Below are positions 1-7,922 of a DNA stretch of 64,000 nt, one piece after another. A program made the translations under genes and the position numbers. Source of the DNA: Spirosoma terrae (GTDB taxonomy: Bacteria; Bacteroidota; Bacteroidia; Cytophagales; Spirosomataceae); the NCBI RefSeq assembly GCF_010435915.1, contig NZ_JAAFZH010000006.1, forward strand, positions 186,001 through 250,000. Direction: 5' to 3'. Every line of letters starts with the position of its first letter. The first letter of the stretch is position 1. The notes below the pieces were generated by a model, which did not search any database, had not been told where the DNA came from, and was given only the letters and a program-made list of their open reading frames with translations.

Positions 1-1076
1 CTACGTTAGGGTTGTTTGTATCGCTTGGCGTCATTCTGATTACCAGGGAAACACTGGGTGTTGACGTATTTTCGGATTGGGGCTGGCGCGTACCCTTTAT
101 CCTGTCGATTTTGCTGGTAGCTGTATCTATCGTTATTCGGATGAAAATGGCCGAATCGCCTTTGTTTTCAAAACTGAAAAGTGAGGGAAAGATCTCGAAA
201 AATCCGCTCGCAGAAAGCTTCGGCAAAAAGCAGAATCTGAAAATGGTGCTGCTTGCTTTATTTGGCGCTACGGCCGGTCAGGGTGTTATCTGGTATACAG
301 GGCAGTTTTATGCGTTGTCGTTTATTCAAAAAGCCTGTAACATTGAGTTTGTTCAATCCAACGAGATTGTCGCGATTGCGCTACTGGCTGCTACGCCGTT
401 CTTCGTCATTTTCGGTGGCCTTTCTGATCGGATTGGTCGTAAGAGTATTATGCTGGCGGGTATGTTGCTCGGCGTGCTAACGTATCGGCCGATCTACGAT
501 AAAATGTATAGTCTCTCCGATTTAAGCATCCGCGACGAATTGACGGACGCCAAAACCATCAGCCGTAAATTGACCAAACAGGCCAATGGCGATTTACTCA
601 CAACTGCTACAACCACTCATTTTTATACGGACGGATTAGTAGCCAAAGACATTGAAAAAACTGTTACATCGGCCAATAAGTCAGCACAAGTTTCTCCGCC
701 CGAACTGACCAAAGCGGTGACCCTGCCCGACAGAAGTCTGTGGCTGATGATATTTCTGGTATTTGTACAGGTGCTCTACGTAACTATGGTTTATGGCCCA
801 ATTGCAGCGTTTCTTGTCGAATTGTTTCCAACGAGAATCCGCTACACCTCCATGTCCTTACCGTATCATGTCGGAAACGGAATTTTTGGAGGGCTAACTC
901 CTTTTATTGCTACAGCGCTGGTGGCTACTGCCACCAAAGCCAACGAAACGGCACCCGGTTCGGTAGCCAAACCCTATCTCGAAGGTTTATGGTATCCCAT
1001 TCTGGTGGCCACCGTTTGTTTTGTTATTGGGGTGTTATACCTGAACAACAAGACATATACAACAGCCGACGATTAA
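1..1076 (+). CDS. MFS transporter, MHS (metabolite:H+ symporter) type, 5' truncated
   Basis: The C-terminal part of a 12-helix inner-membrane transporter. The reading frame is already open at the window edge (in-frame codons from base 3), so the start lies upstream. The visible protein has hydrophobic helices, a loop motif GGLSDRIGRKS typical of the MFS loop between helices, and an ELFPTRIRYTSMSLPYHVG segment characteristic of the metabolite:H+ symporter group (relatives of ProP, KgtP and ShiA). Between helices there is an unusual polar stretch of about 80 residues (roughly residues 160-240 of the visible part), rich in Thr, Lys and Asp. The substrate cannot be read from the sequence; an organic acid, betaine or similar small solute is typical of the family. 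It lies just upstream of acs on the same strand, so a carboxylate substrate is possible but unproven. Confidence 0.85.
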   Translation, partial: TLGLFVSLGVILITRETLGVDVFSDWGWRVPFILSILLVAVSIVIRMKMAESPLFSKLKSEGKISKNPLAESFGKKQNLKMVLLALFGATAGQGVIWYTGQFYALSFIQKACNIEFVQSNEIVAIALLAATPFFVIFGGLSDRIGRKSIMLAGMLLGVLTYRPIYDKMYSLSDLSIRDELTDAKTISRKLTKQANGDLLTTATTTHFYTDGLVAKDIEKTVTSANKSAQVSPPELTKAVTLPDRSLWLMIFLVFVQVLYVTMVYGPIAAFLVELFPTRIRYTSMSLPYHVGNGIFGGLTPFIATALVATATKANETAPGSVAKPYLEGLWYPILVATVCFVIGVLYLNNKTYTTADD

Positions 1077-1125
1077 ACCAGCCATTCCTTACGTAGACGT
1101 TCCATCTTTCATTCGTCTTTTATAC

Positions 1126-1347
1126 ATGAACATTCTAAAAAAATACCTCGGCCTTATCTGGATACTGCTTGGTCTTTACGTTGGCTACGACCGGATTGTT
1201 GATAGCCTCGAAAAAATTGGTAGCAATAAGCTTGAAGATCAGGTATTCGGCTGGGTTATTCTCTGCATACTAGTCCCTATTGTTGTTGGCGGGCTGATTC
1301 TATTCGGAAAATATGCGCTCGATGGAGAATATAATTCTAACGAGTGA
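1126..1347 (+). CDS. Small two-helix membrane protein, hypothetical
   Basis: A 73-residue protein with two predicted transmembrane segments (about residues 6-22 and 40-62), separated by a short polar loop containing charged residues. It begins with MNILKKYLGL and ends with acidic residues after the second helix. It follows the MFS gene by about 50 bases and precedes acs by about 90 bases on the same strand. I do not recognise a characterised family. Similar short two-helix proteins are common upstream of transport or acetate genes (for example DUF485 near acs/actP), but this one lacks a clear signature of that family. It is accepted as real because of its strand, spacing and membrane-protein composition. 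Confidence 0.6.
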   Translation: MNILKKYLGLIWILLGLYVGYDRIVDSLEKIGSNKLEDQVFGWVILCILVPIVVGGLILFGKYALDGEYNSNE

Positions 1348-1372
1348 ATTAGTGATTAATTGAAGGAGTCAA

Positions 1373-1380
1373 TAGTTTTG
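1373..1380 (+). promoter_or_regulatory. Possible -7 promoter element (TAGTTTTG) for acs
   Basis: The octamer fits the Bacteroidota -7 consensus TAnnTTTG and lies 57 bases ahead of the acs start. A convincing -33 TTTG was not found, so this is tentative. It sits in a self-similar stretch (about 1339-1425) where AACGAGT(gaat)TAGTGATT is mirrored by AATCACTAACTCGTT. Confidence 0.4.
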
Positions 1381-1436
1381 CCATTGGTTATCCGTTCTTT
1401 TATACAATCACTAACTCGTTCAATCGCTAATTAATT

Positions 1437-3332
1437 ATGCGTATCCGAACCTTTGACGAGTACCAGACAGCTTATCAGAAAAGTGTTGACGACCCAGAAG
1501 AGTTCTGGGCCGAAATCGCGCAGAATTTTCAGTGGCGTAAACCCTGGACTAAAACCCTACAGTGGAATTTCACCGAACCAAGCGTAAAGTGGTTCATCGG
1601 TGGCAAACTCAACATTACCGAAAACTGCCTCGACCGACATCTGGCCGAGCGCGGTGACCAGCCTGCCATTATTTGGGAACCCAATGATCCAAATGAAGCA
1701 GGCGTAACCCTCACCTATCGGATGCTCTTCGATCAGGTTTGTCGGTTTGCCAACGTACTGAAACGTAACGGCGTGGTTAAGGGCGACCGCGTTTGTATTT
1801 ACCTACCGATGGTCCCTGAGCTGGCCATTGCGGTTCTGGCCTGTGCCCGAATTGGCGCCGTTCACTCCGTGGTTTTTGGCGGTTTTTCAGCGCAAAGCAT
1901 TGCGGATCGTATCAATGATGCACAGTGTAAAGTGGTTGTTACAGCCGATGGCGCGTATCGGGGGAATAAAGAAATTCCGTTAAAAAGTACGGTCGATGAC
2001 GCGCTGATCGGGTGCCCAAGCGTGCAGAAAGTTATTGTGATGACCCGGACCCGCACACCAGTATCGATGCTGAAAGGCCGCGACGTGTGGTGGGAACAGG
2101 AAGTTAAACAGGTTACGGCCGATTGCCCTGCCGAAGAAATGGATGCTGAAGACATGCTCTTCATCCTCTATACCTCCGGTTCAACGGGCAAGCCCAAAGG
2201 GGTGGTTCATACGTGTGGCGGCTACATGGTGTATGCAGCCTATACCTTCCAGAATGTCTTTCAATATGAGCCAGGGCAAATTCATTTCTGCACGGCCGAT
2301 ATTGGCTGGATTACGGGCCATAGCTATATCGTTTACGGACCGCTGGCCTGTGGCGCTACGTCGATTATTTTTGAAGGCGTCCCTACCTACCCCGACTACG
2401 GTCGTTTCTGGGATATTGTTGACAAATACAAGGTCAATATTTTGTATACAGCCCCAACCGCAATCCGTTCGCTGATGGGTTTTGGTCTGGAGAAAGTTGA
2501 CAACCATGACCTGAGTAGCTTAGACGTATTAGGTTCTGTGGGTGAACCAATTAACGAAGAAGCCTGGCATTGGTACGACGACCATATCGGCAAAAACCGC
2601 TGTCCCATTGTCGATACGTGGTGGCAAACCGAAACGGGTGGCATCCTGATTTCGCCCATAGCTGGCATCACCAAAACCAAACCTACCTACGCTACGTTGC
2701 CACTACCCGGTGTTCAGCCTATTCTGGTCGATGAAAACGGGAAGGAAATTGAAGGAAACGGCGTAAGCGGGAACCTCTGCATGAAATTTCCGTGGCCAGG
2801 CATACTACGTACCACCTACGGAGACCATGAGCGCTGTCGGCAAACGTACTTCGCTACGTATCCAGGTCTTTATTTTACGGGCGATGGCTGTCTGCGCGAC
2901 GAAGATGGCTATTATCGCATTACGGGCCGGGTCGATGACGTTCTGAACGTATCAGGCCACCGCATTGGTACAGCCGAGGTTGAAAACGCCATCAACATGC
3001 ACACGGGTGTCGTTGAAAGTGCGGTCGTCGGTTATCCGCACGACATTAAAGGACAAGGCATCTATGCGTATGTTATTACCGAAGGGGATGCCGGTGGTCA
3101 CGATGCCGAATTAACCAAGCGCGACATTCTGGCAACGGTGAGCCGGGTGATTGGCCCCATTGCCAAGCCCGACAAAATTCAGTTTGTATCTGGTTTACCC
3201 AAGACTCGTTCGGGCAAGATCATGCGTCGGATTCTCCGCAAAATTGCCGAAGGGGACACCAGTAACCTTGGCGATACAACAACCCTACTCGATCCGGCTG
3301 TGGTTGACGAGATCAAAGCCGGAGCTTTGTAG
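1437..3332 (+). CDS. acs: Acetyl-CoA synthetase (AMP-forming)
   Basis: Activates acetate to acetyl-AMP and then acetyl-CoA in the cytoplasm (acetate + ATP + CoA). At 631 residues it has near the usual length. Visible signatures are the N-terminal Acs helix region, the P-loop YTSGSTGKPKGVVH near residue 245, the VDTWWQTETGG motif near residue 395, TGDGCLRDEDGYYRITGRVDD at the hinge, and the C-terminal KTRSGKIMRRILRKIA with the catalytic lysine near residue 593, the residue that is reversibly acetylated in this family. It lies downstream of a transporter fragment and a small membrane protein on the same strand and is followed by a strong hairpin terminator. Function is assigned with high certainty. 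Confidence 0.97.
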   Translation: MRIRTFDEYQTAYQKSVDDPEEFWAEIAQNFQWRKPWTKTLQWNFTEPSVKWFIGGKLNITENCLDRHLAERGDQPAIIWEPNDPNEAGVTLTYRMLFDQVCRFANVLKRNGVVKGDRVCIYLPMVPELAIAVLACARIGAVHSVVFGGFSAQSIADRINDAQCKVVVTADGAYRGNKEIPLKSTVDDALIGCPSVQKVIVMTRTRTPVSMLKGRDVWWEQEVKQVTADCPAEEMDAEDMLFILYTSGSTGKPKGVVHTCGGYMVYAAYTFQNVFQYEPGQIHFCTADIGWITGHSYIVYGPLACGATSIIFEGVPTYPDYGRFWDIVDKYKVNILYTAPTAIRSLMGFGLEKVDNHDLSSLDVLGSVGEPINEEAWHWYDDHIGKNRCPIVDTWWQTETGGILISPIAGITKTKPTYATLPLPGVQPILVDENGKEIEGNGVSGNLCMKFPWPGILRTTYGDHERCRQTYFATYPGLYFTGDGCLRDEDGYYRITGRVDDVLNVSGHRIGTAEVENAINMHTGVVESAVVGYPHDIKGQGIYAYVITEGDAGGHDAELTKRDILATVSRVIGPIAKPDKIQFVSGLPKTRSGKIMRRILRKIAEGDTSNLGDTTTLLDPAVVDEIKAGAL

Positions 3333-3342
3333 CTCAACAAGG

Positions 3343-3391
3343 CTTCCCGAAAGACCCGGTAGAGATGCCTGGAACTTTCGGGAAGTTTTTT
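3343..3391 (+). terminator. Rho-independent terminator after acs
   Basis: An 11-base perfect stem (CTTCCCGAAAG / CTTTCGGGAAG) with a 21-base loop is followed by six T residues. It sits 11 bases past the acs stop, between convergent genes. Confidence 0.85.
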
Positions 3392-3394
3392 ATT

Positions 3395-5677
3395 CTACTT
3401 CTTCGCTTTTCGTAATTCGTCCCGCTCTCTAAATAATTCCTCCCAGGTCCAGGGTTTCGTCCGGCTGGCCGTTTGTTCGCGTATTTTTTTCACCTGCTCC
3501 GGTTTAACAATTACGAAGTTGTTCATGTAACCCGACGACATTTCGGGGAAGCTCTGCATCCCTAATTCCAGCCGAACATAGGTCAGTACCGACGCGATCC
3601 ATTCGTCGCTGTTGGTTCCCATTGGTGGCATCATTTCGTGATACGTAACGCCGTCGACAGGGCCGGTCAGGCCATGAAGCATAATTTTGACCACTTCGTC
3701 CCGATTCTCAAGTAGCTTGAATTTACCAGCCAGATGCGGAGCAATTTTCGTAGGTGTCCCCTGTCCCTGCGAGCCGTGACACGTAGCGCAGAGTGATGTG
3801 AAAATCTGAGCACCTTCCCCAACCAGTTTCCGATCGGCAGGATTCAGTGCCTGCAACCGACTGCTCCCTAATTGCTTGGCTTCTTTTGCTTTTGTCAGTG
3901 TTTGCTCGATACTCGTCAATACTACGTTTTGGTTATGTTTTTCCAGGATTGCCTTTACAATGTCTTTTGCTTTTTCAGATTGGCTATAACTCAATGACAG
4001 CACCAGTTGAGAAAGCACATCGTTGCTAGTGTCATTTTTCAGCTCATCCAGTTTAGCCAGAACCTGACTATCATTGTTGCGAATCGACGGCTCACTGATC
4101 CAGATGGCAGCTTTTCGTAGTTCGGGTTCTTTGTCGGCCAAACACGTCAAAAGCAATGGTTTATCAATAGCCTCCAATCCTTCCAGCGTCCACAAAGCAT
4201 GGAGCCGAGCCACTTCAGAAGGAGTTTCAGGCAACGGTCCTTTTTGCCCCAATGCGACTTGTTTTAGCGACTTGACTACCGATTTATCGTTCCGGACAAT
4301 GATTTCTTTCTGTGCATTATCGCGCCACCAGCCGTTCGGATGCGCCATATACGTAACGAGTTTAGCGGTTGGTTCCCGGAGCATAGTCGGAGCGGAACCG
4401 GGCTTGATGCCGTCGTACACGACTCGGTAGATACGTCCCCGCTTTGTATTCTTATCCAGCCCTTTCGTCATGATCTGATTGTAGAGATAACTACCCGGCT
4501 GCGCCCATGTCGACTCCTGAATGATGCCCCTATACATATCCAGAATATACAGGCAACCATCGGGTCCCGTATACGTATTGATCGGGCGGAAATTCATGTC
4601 CGTCGAAGAAATAAATTCGTCCTGGTGGTAGACATTCGAAAGCAGAATTTTACCATCCTTGTTCTCAATGTTTGCCCGACGGATAATACGCGCCACGGGT
4701 TCCGTAACGATATAGTCGCCAAACATAGATTTAGGTAACCGATCTCCCCGAAAAACAGACTGCCCACAGATCGACGTAAAGCCAAACATGGTGCTGTCGG
4801 AACGTAGCGTTTTAGGCCCTCCGTTCACATCCGGCGTTTTTATGGCCGACCAGACCTGACCAAAATCCTTATCGAATGCGTCGGTGAAATCGAGTTGGCC
4901 ATAAGCCGGATTGATCTGAAAGCCGGACGCTGCAATTCCCGATGCCGCCCGACTAAAAAATAAACGCCCATAATCATCGTGTGTCAGCCCCCATTGCCCG
5001 GATGCTACAGGTAACGTATCGGCTTTAAGCACACCGTTTTTGTACCGAAAGCGAATAGGATCGATGGTTTCATAAATCCAGTTATCGAGGTTCCAGTCGA
5101 GGCCGCTACGTTGATGTTCTACGTTGCCAAAAGCCTTGCGCGTACTCTTGAAAACGGGTCTTTTTTTATCCGCTTTCCCATCGCCGTTCGTATCCTGATA
5201 CGCATAAATGTCGTATGAATTCGTTTCGTTGACCAACAACTCTTTCCCAACAGTCAGAATGGCGCGCGGCATCAGCAGCTTGTCGATAAAAACGGAGCTT
5301 TTATCCATCTTACCGTCACCATTGGTATCTTCCAGCAGCATAATCCGGCTTCGGGGTTCATCCTGACCCGTTGCCAGCACCGTTTGCATGTAGGTTTCCA
5401 TCTGCGCTACGTATAAGCGGCCATTACCGTCCCACGCTAATGCCACGGGTTCCGAAATCATGGGTTCGCTGGCTACCAGTTCGAGGTGATAGCCTTTAGG
5501 CAAACGAAATGTTTTCAGACTCGCTTCGGGCGACAACGGGACAGTCGATGGGTTTTGACTAACCGTTCGGGGCGTATCAAACGGATCTTCCTGATCATCA
5601 GAAATCGATTGATAGGCTGTCAGGAAAAGCATCGTCGATAGAACGGAAACCGTGATAATCCAGTAAGTACGTTTCAT
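3395..5677 (-). CDS. Secreted membrane-bound-dehydrogenase-like protein fused to cytochrome c
   Basis: A 760-residue exported protein with an N-terminal signal/anchor (residues 1-22). Residues of about 45-430 form a beta-propeller of the putative membrane-bound dehydrogenase type (TIGR02604/DUF7133), with Ca-binding-like DTNGDGKMDK and DTNGDGKADK loops. A HEAT-like helical stretch follows (about 450-600), and then a class I cytochrome c domain with the heme motif CATCH near residue 627 and a candidate axial Met in MMPPMG. Such proteins are frequent in Bacteroidota and Planctomycetes next to DUF1080 and ThuA genes. A role in oxidising a sugar or polyol in the periplasm and passing electrons to the respiratory chain is inferred. 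It is the last gene of the minus-strand SusCD locus, 83 bases after the DUF1080 gene, with an inverted repeat in the gap. Confidence 0.85.
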   Translation of the reverse strand: MKRTYWIITVSVLSTMLFLTAYQSISDDQEDPFDTPRTVSQNPSTVPLSPEASLKTFRLPKGYHLELVASEPMISEPVALAWDGNGRLYVAQMETYMQTVLATGQDEPRSRIMLLEDTNGDGKMDKSSVFIDKLLMPRAILTVGKELLVNETNSYDIYAYQDTNGDGKADKKRPVFKSTRKAFGNVEHQRSGLDWNLDNWIYETIDPIRFRYKNGVLKADTLPVASGQWGLTHDDYGRLFFSRAASGIAASGFQINPAYGQLDFTDAFDKDFGQVWSAIKTPDVNGGPKTLRSDSTMFGFTSICGQSVFRGDRLPKSMFGDYIVTEPVARIIRRANIENKDGKILLSNVYHQDEFISSTDMNFRPINTYTGPDGCLYILDMYRGIIQESTWAQPGSYLYNQIMTKGLDKNTKRGRIYRVVYDGIKPGSAPTMLREPTAKLVTYMAHPNGWWRDNAQKEIIVRNDKSVVKSLKQVALGQKGPLPETPSEVARLHALWTLEGLEAIDKPLLLTCLADKEPELRKAAIWISEPSIRNNDSQVLAKLDELKNDTSNDVLSQLVLSLSYSQSEKAKDIVKAILEKHNQNVVLTSIEQTLTKAKEAKQLGSSRLQALNPADRKLVGEGAQIFTSLCATCHGSQGQGTPTKIAPHLAGKFKLLENRDEVVKIMLHGLTGPVDGVTYHEMMPPMGTNSDEWIASVLTYVRLELGMQSFPEMSSGYMNNFVIVKPEQVKKIREQTASRTKPWTWEELFRERDELRKAKK

Positions 5678-5695
5678 ATAAATGGTTTTTCTGTT

Positions 5696-5753
5696 GACAG
5701 GATTGACAGGATTGTTCCGAGCTTAAAACCCTCTTAATCCTGTTAATCCTGTC
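5696..5753. repeat. Intergenic inverted repeat of the AATCCTGTTAATCCTGTC type
   Basis: Two 18-base arms (5696-5713 and 5736-5753) are reverse complements with one mismatch, separated by 22 bases. Each arm is itself a doubled GACAGGATT. The same word family recurs at 35193-35293. It separates the DUF1080 and dehydrogenase genes and could attenuate transcription or stabilise the upstream message. Confidence 0.75.
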
Positions 5754-5760
5754 GAAAAAA

Positions 5761-6399
5761 TTAAGGCAGTTCTTCGATGTCAATATCCTTGTAGGTCACC
5801 TGCGTTACGCCATTTCCGTGAATCTGAAGCCCAATCAGCCCCGACTGCGGAATCGTTACGTCCGGCTCCGTATAATCGACCGTCTGATTACCATTGACAT
5901 ACAAGCGAATTCGCCGATTTTCAGCCCGTATTTCATACGTATTCCAGTCGTTCAGCTTTACCCATTTGGCCATTTTTACCGAATCTAGTTGCGCTAGCGT
6001 TTTATTACGACGCGACTCGTCGTACAAACTCCCCCAGTATTTGGCCCCCCAGTCGGCCTGGTAGCCCATCATTTCGTAAGCGGGTTTGGTCAATCGCTTA
6101 CTTCGGAATTGAACACCTGCATTCACGAACCCTTTCGTACCCGTCAGGCGGACCTTCAGACGTAGTATGAAATTGGCATATGAGCGGGTAGTACACAGGA
6201 AATCGTTGTGAGGCACCATAGCTCCTGTTCGCCCGGCCGCAATGGTCCCATTTTCGATCCGCCAGGTAGTCAGCGTATCGCCCTCCCAGCCCCGAAACGT
6301 TCTCCCATCAAAGAGTACCCGCTTTTTCGGCAGATGAACAACCTTAAACCCTGTCAGCGCAATTGCCACAATCACGGCTATACATACGAATTGCTTCAT
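5761..6399 (-). CDS. DUF1080 (3-keto-disaccharide hydrolase-like) secreted protein
   Basis: A 212-residue protein with an N-terminal hydrophobic signal (residues 1-20) followed by a single concanavalin-like jelly-roll domain. DUF1080 hallmarks are LFDGRTFRGWEG near the start, GTIAAGRTGAMVPHNDFLCT, FRSKRLTKPAYEMMGYQADW, and the closing GLIGLQIHGNGVTQVTYKDI. Family members act as 3-keto-glycoside/3-keto-disaccharide hydrolases or lyases; the exact substrate here is unknown. It begins 5 bases after the SusD stop, so it is almost certainly cotranscribed with the SusCD transporter. It may therefore process the sugar that the pair binds, in the periplasm or at the cell surface. Confidence 0.88.
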   Translation of the reverse strand: MKQFVCIAVIVAIALTGFKVVHLPKKRVLFDGRTFRGWEGDTLTTWRIENGTIAAGRTGAMVPHNDFLCTTRSYANFILRLKVRLTGTKGFVNAGVQFRSKRLTKPAYEMMGYQADWGAKYWGSLYDESRRNKTLAQLDSVKMAKWVKLNDWNTYEIRAENRRIRLYVNGNQTVDYTEPDVTIPQSGLIGLQIHGNGVTQVTYKDIDIEELP

Positions 6400-6404
6400 C
6401 AGTT

Positions 6405-7910
6405 TTAGTAGCCCGGATTTTGTTTAAGATCAGAGTTGATGACGATTTCACCAACTGGAATTGGGTACAGCAGATCCCGCTCCGTTACGTTAAAGGCATT
6501 CGCCACCGGCGCGCTACCTGCCGGGTAATAATACGCCTGCGGATTTGCCTTCACTCGCGCACCAAATGCCGACATCACCTGAACGGCCAGACCGCTACGT
6601 ACCAAATCGCGCCAGCGTTTGTTCTCGAACGCCAGCTCGACCCGGCGTTCGTTCAAAATAGCGGTTCGCATGTCGGTTTGGCTGTTTGCTTTTGTAGCTC
6701 CCAATCCGGCCCGAGTTCTCACCTGGTTTAGAAAGCCAGCCGCATCACTTGTTTTTCCCTGTTCATTAGCTACTTCAGCAAGCATCAGCAACACCTCGGC
6801 GTACCGATAAATTGGGCCGTTATCGGCAGTTTGATTATAGACCGAATGCGGGTGAATGTACTTTTTGATGTATGGTATGCGATTATACGTTACACCAATA
6901 AGTGGGGATGTACCCGTATAAAAACCAATAGAAGCCGAAAATCGCTGGTCTTTCAAAGTATCTTCGTAAGCACGCAGCATCTCAGGCGTTGGTATGTTAA
7001 AACCGCCGTTTGTTTGCTGGGTAGCCGGTTTTACGCCCGTAATAACCGATGGGTCAGGCAATACAGGGATAAATAAATACGGCAGACTATTGAAAATGGC
7101 CTGAGAGGTTCCTTCAGCATATTGCACATCGAAAATAATCTCGCTGTTAGCCTTATTGGTCGGCTTATAAATGTCCGCGTAGTTCGGCAAAAGACTATAA
7201 CCCAACGTCGTTACGGTTTTCAGTGCGGCTTCGGCTTCTGGCCACGATTTCTGATTGATATACGCGTCGGCCAACAGCGTTAAGGCCACTCCTGACGTAG
7301 CACGGCCGGGCGCTGATGCTTTAGTGGGTAACAGTTTTGACGCAGCATCGGCATCAGCAATGATCTGCTTATAGATGTCCGAAGCCTCCGAGCGTCCCTT
7401 AAACGTAGTCTGGTACGACGTAGCGGGGTCTAAAAACAAGGGCACTCCACCAAAGTTTTTTACCAGATCGAAATAAGCAAATGCACGCAGAAACAGAGCC
7501 TGACCTTTCAAATTGTTTTTAGCGGTTGCATCGAACGTAGCCGCATCGATGGTTTTCAACATCAGATTCGCGCGGGCAATAATCAGGTAATCATTCGTCC
7601 ATTTTCCCGACGTATTACCATTGTTCGTTTCCAGCGTAAACGTAGCGGCATCTTCCTGCTGTTTGTAGCCCCGTTGCGCGATGTTATAGATGAAATACGT
7701 ATTATCGGAACGCATTTCGTTCAGAACCCAGTCCTGATTATAAAGCCCTTGTAAGGGTGCATACACCCCACCAACAGCCTGTTCAAAATCTTGCTGCGAC
7801 TGGTAAAAGTTATCCGCTGTTAATGAGGTTTCGGGAACAACATCCAGAAAATCACTACAGGAGCTAAGTACAATGGAAAGGAAAGCTATGGCGATGAGTT
7901 TGATTTTCAT
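6405..7910 (-). CDS. SusD/RagB family nutrient-binding outer-membrane lipoprotein
   Basis: A 501-residue surface lipoprotein. The signal peptide ends in a lipobox with the lipidated Cys at residue 18 (LSSC|SDFLDVVPE). The N-terminal SusD-like region and TPR-like helices follow (NNLKGQALFLRAFAYFDLVK), and the C-terminal half carries the typical RagB/SusD end with RYAEVLLMLAEVANEQGK, LNQVRTRAGL and ERRVELAFENKRWRDLVR. It forms the lid of the SusC channel and binds oligosaccharides or other nutrients. The gene lies 12 bases after SusC and 5 bases before DUF1080. The ligand cannot be predicted from sequence alone. Confidence 0.95.
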   Translation of the reverse strand: MKIKLIAIAFLSIVLSSCSDFLDVVPETSLTADNFYQSQQDFEQAVGGVYAPLQGLYNQDWVLNEMRSDNTYFIYNIAQRGYKQQEDAATFTLETNNGNTSGKWTNDYLIIARANLMLKTIDAATFDATAKNNLKGQALFLRAFAYFDLVKNFGGVPLFLDPATSYQTTFKGRSEASDIYKQIIADADAASKLLPTKASAPGRATSGVALTLLADAYINQKSWPEAEAALKTVTTLGYSLLPNYADIYKPTNKANSEIIFDVQYAEGTSQAIFNSLPYLFIPVLPDPSVITGVKPATQQTNGGFNIPTPEMLRAYEDTLKDQRFSASIGFYTGTSPLIGVTYNRIPYIKKYIHPHSVYNQTADNGPIYRYAEVLLMLAEVANEQGKTSDAAGFLNQVRTRAGLGATKANSQTDMRTAILNERRVELAFENKRWRDLVRSGLAVQVMSAFGARVKANPQAYYYPAGSAPVANAFNVTERDLLYPIPVGEIVINSDLKQNPGY

Positions 7911-7922
7911 GACAGATCGTTT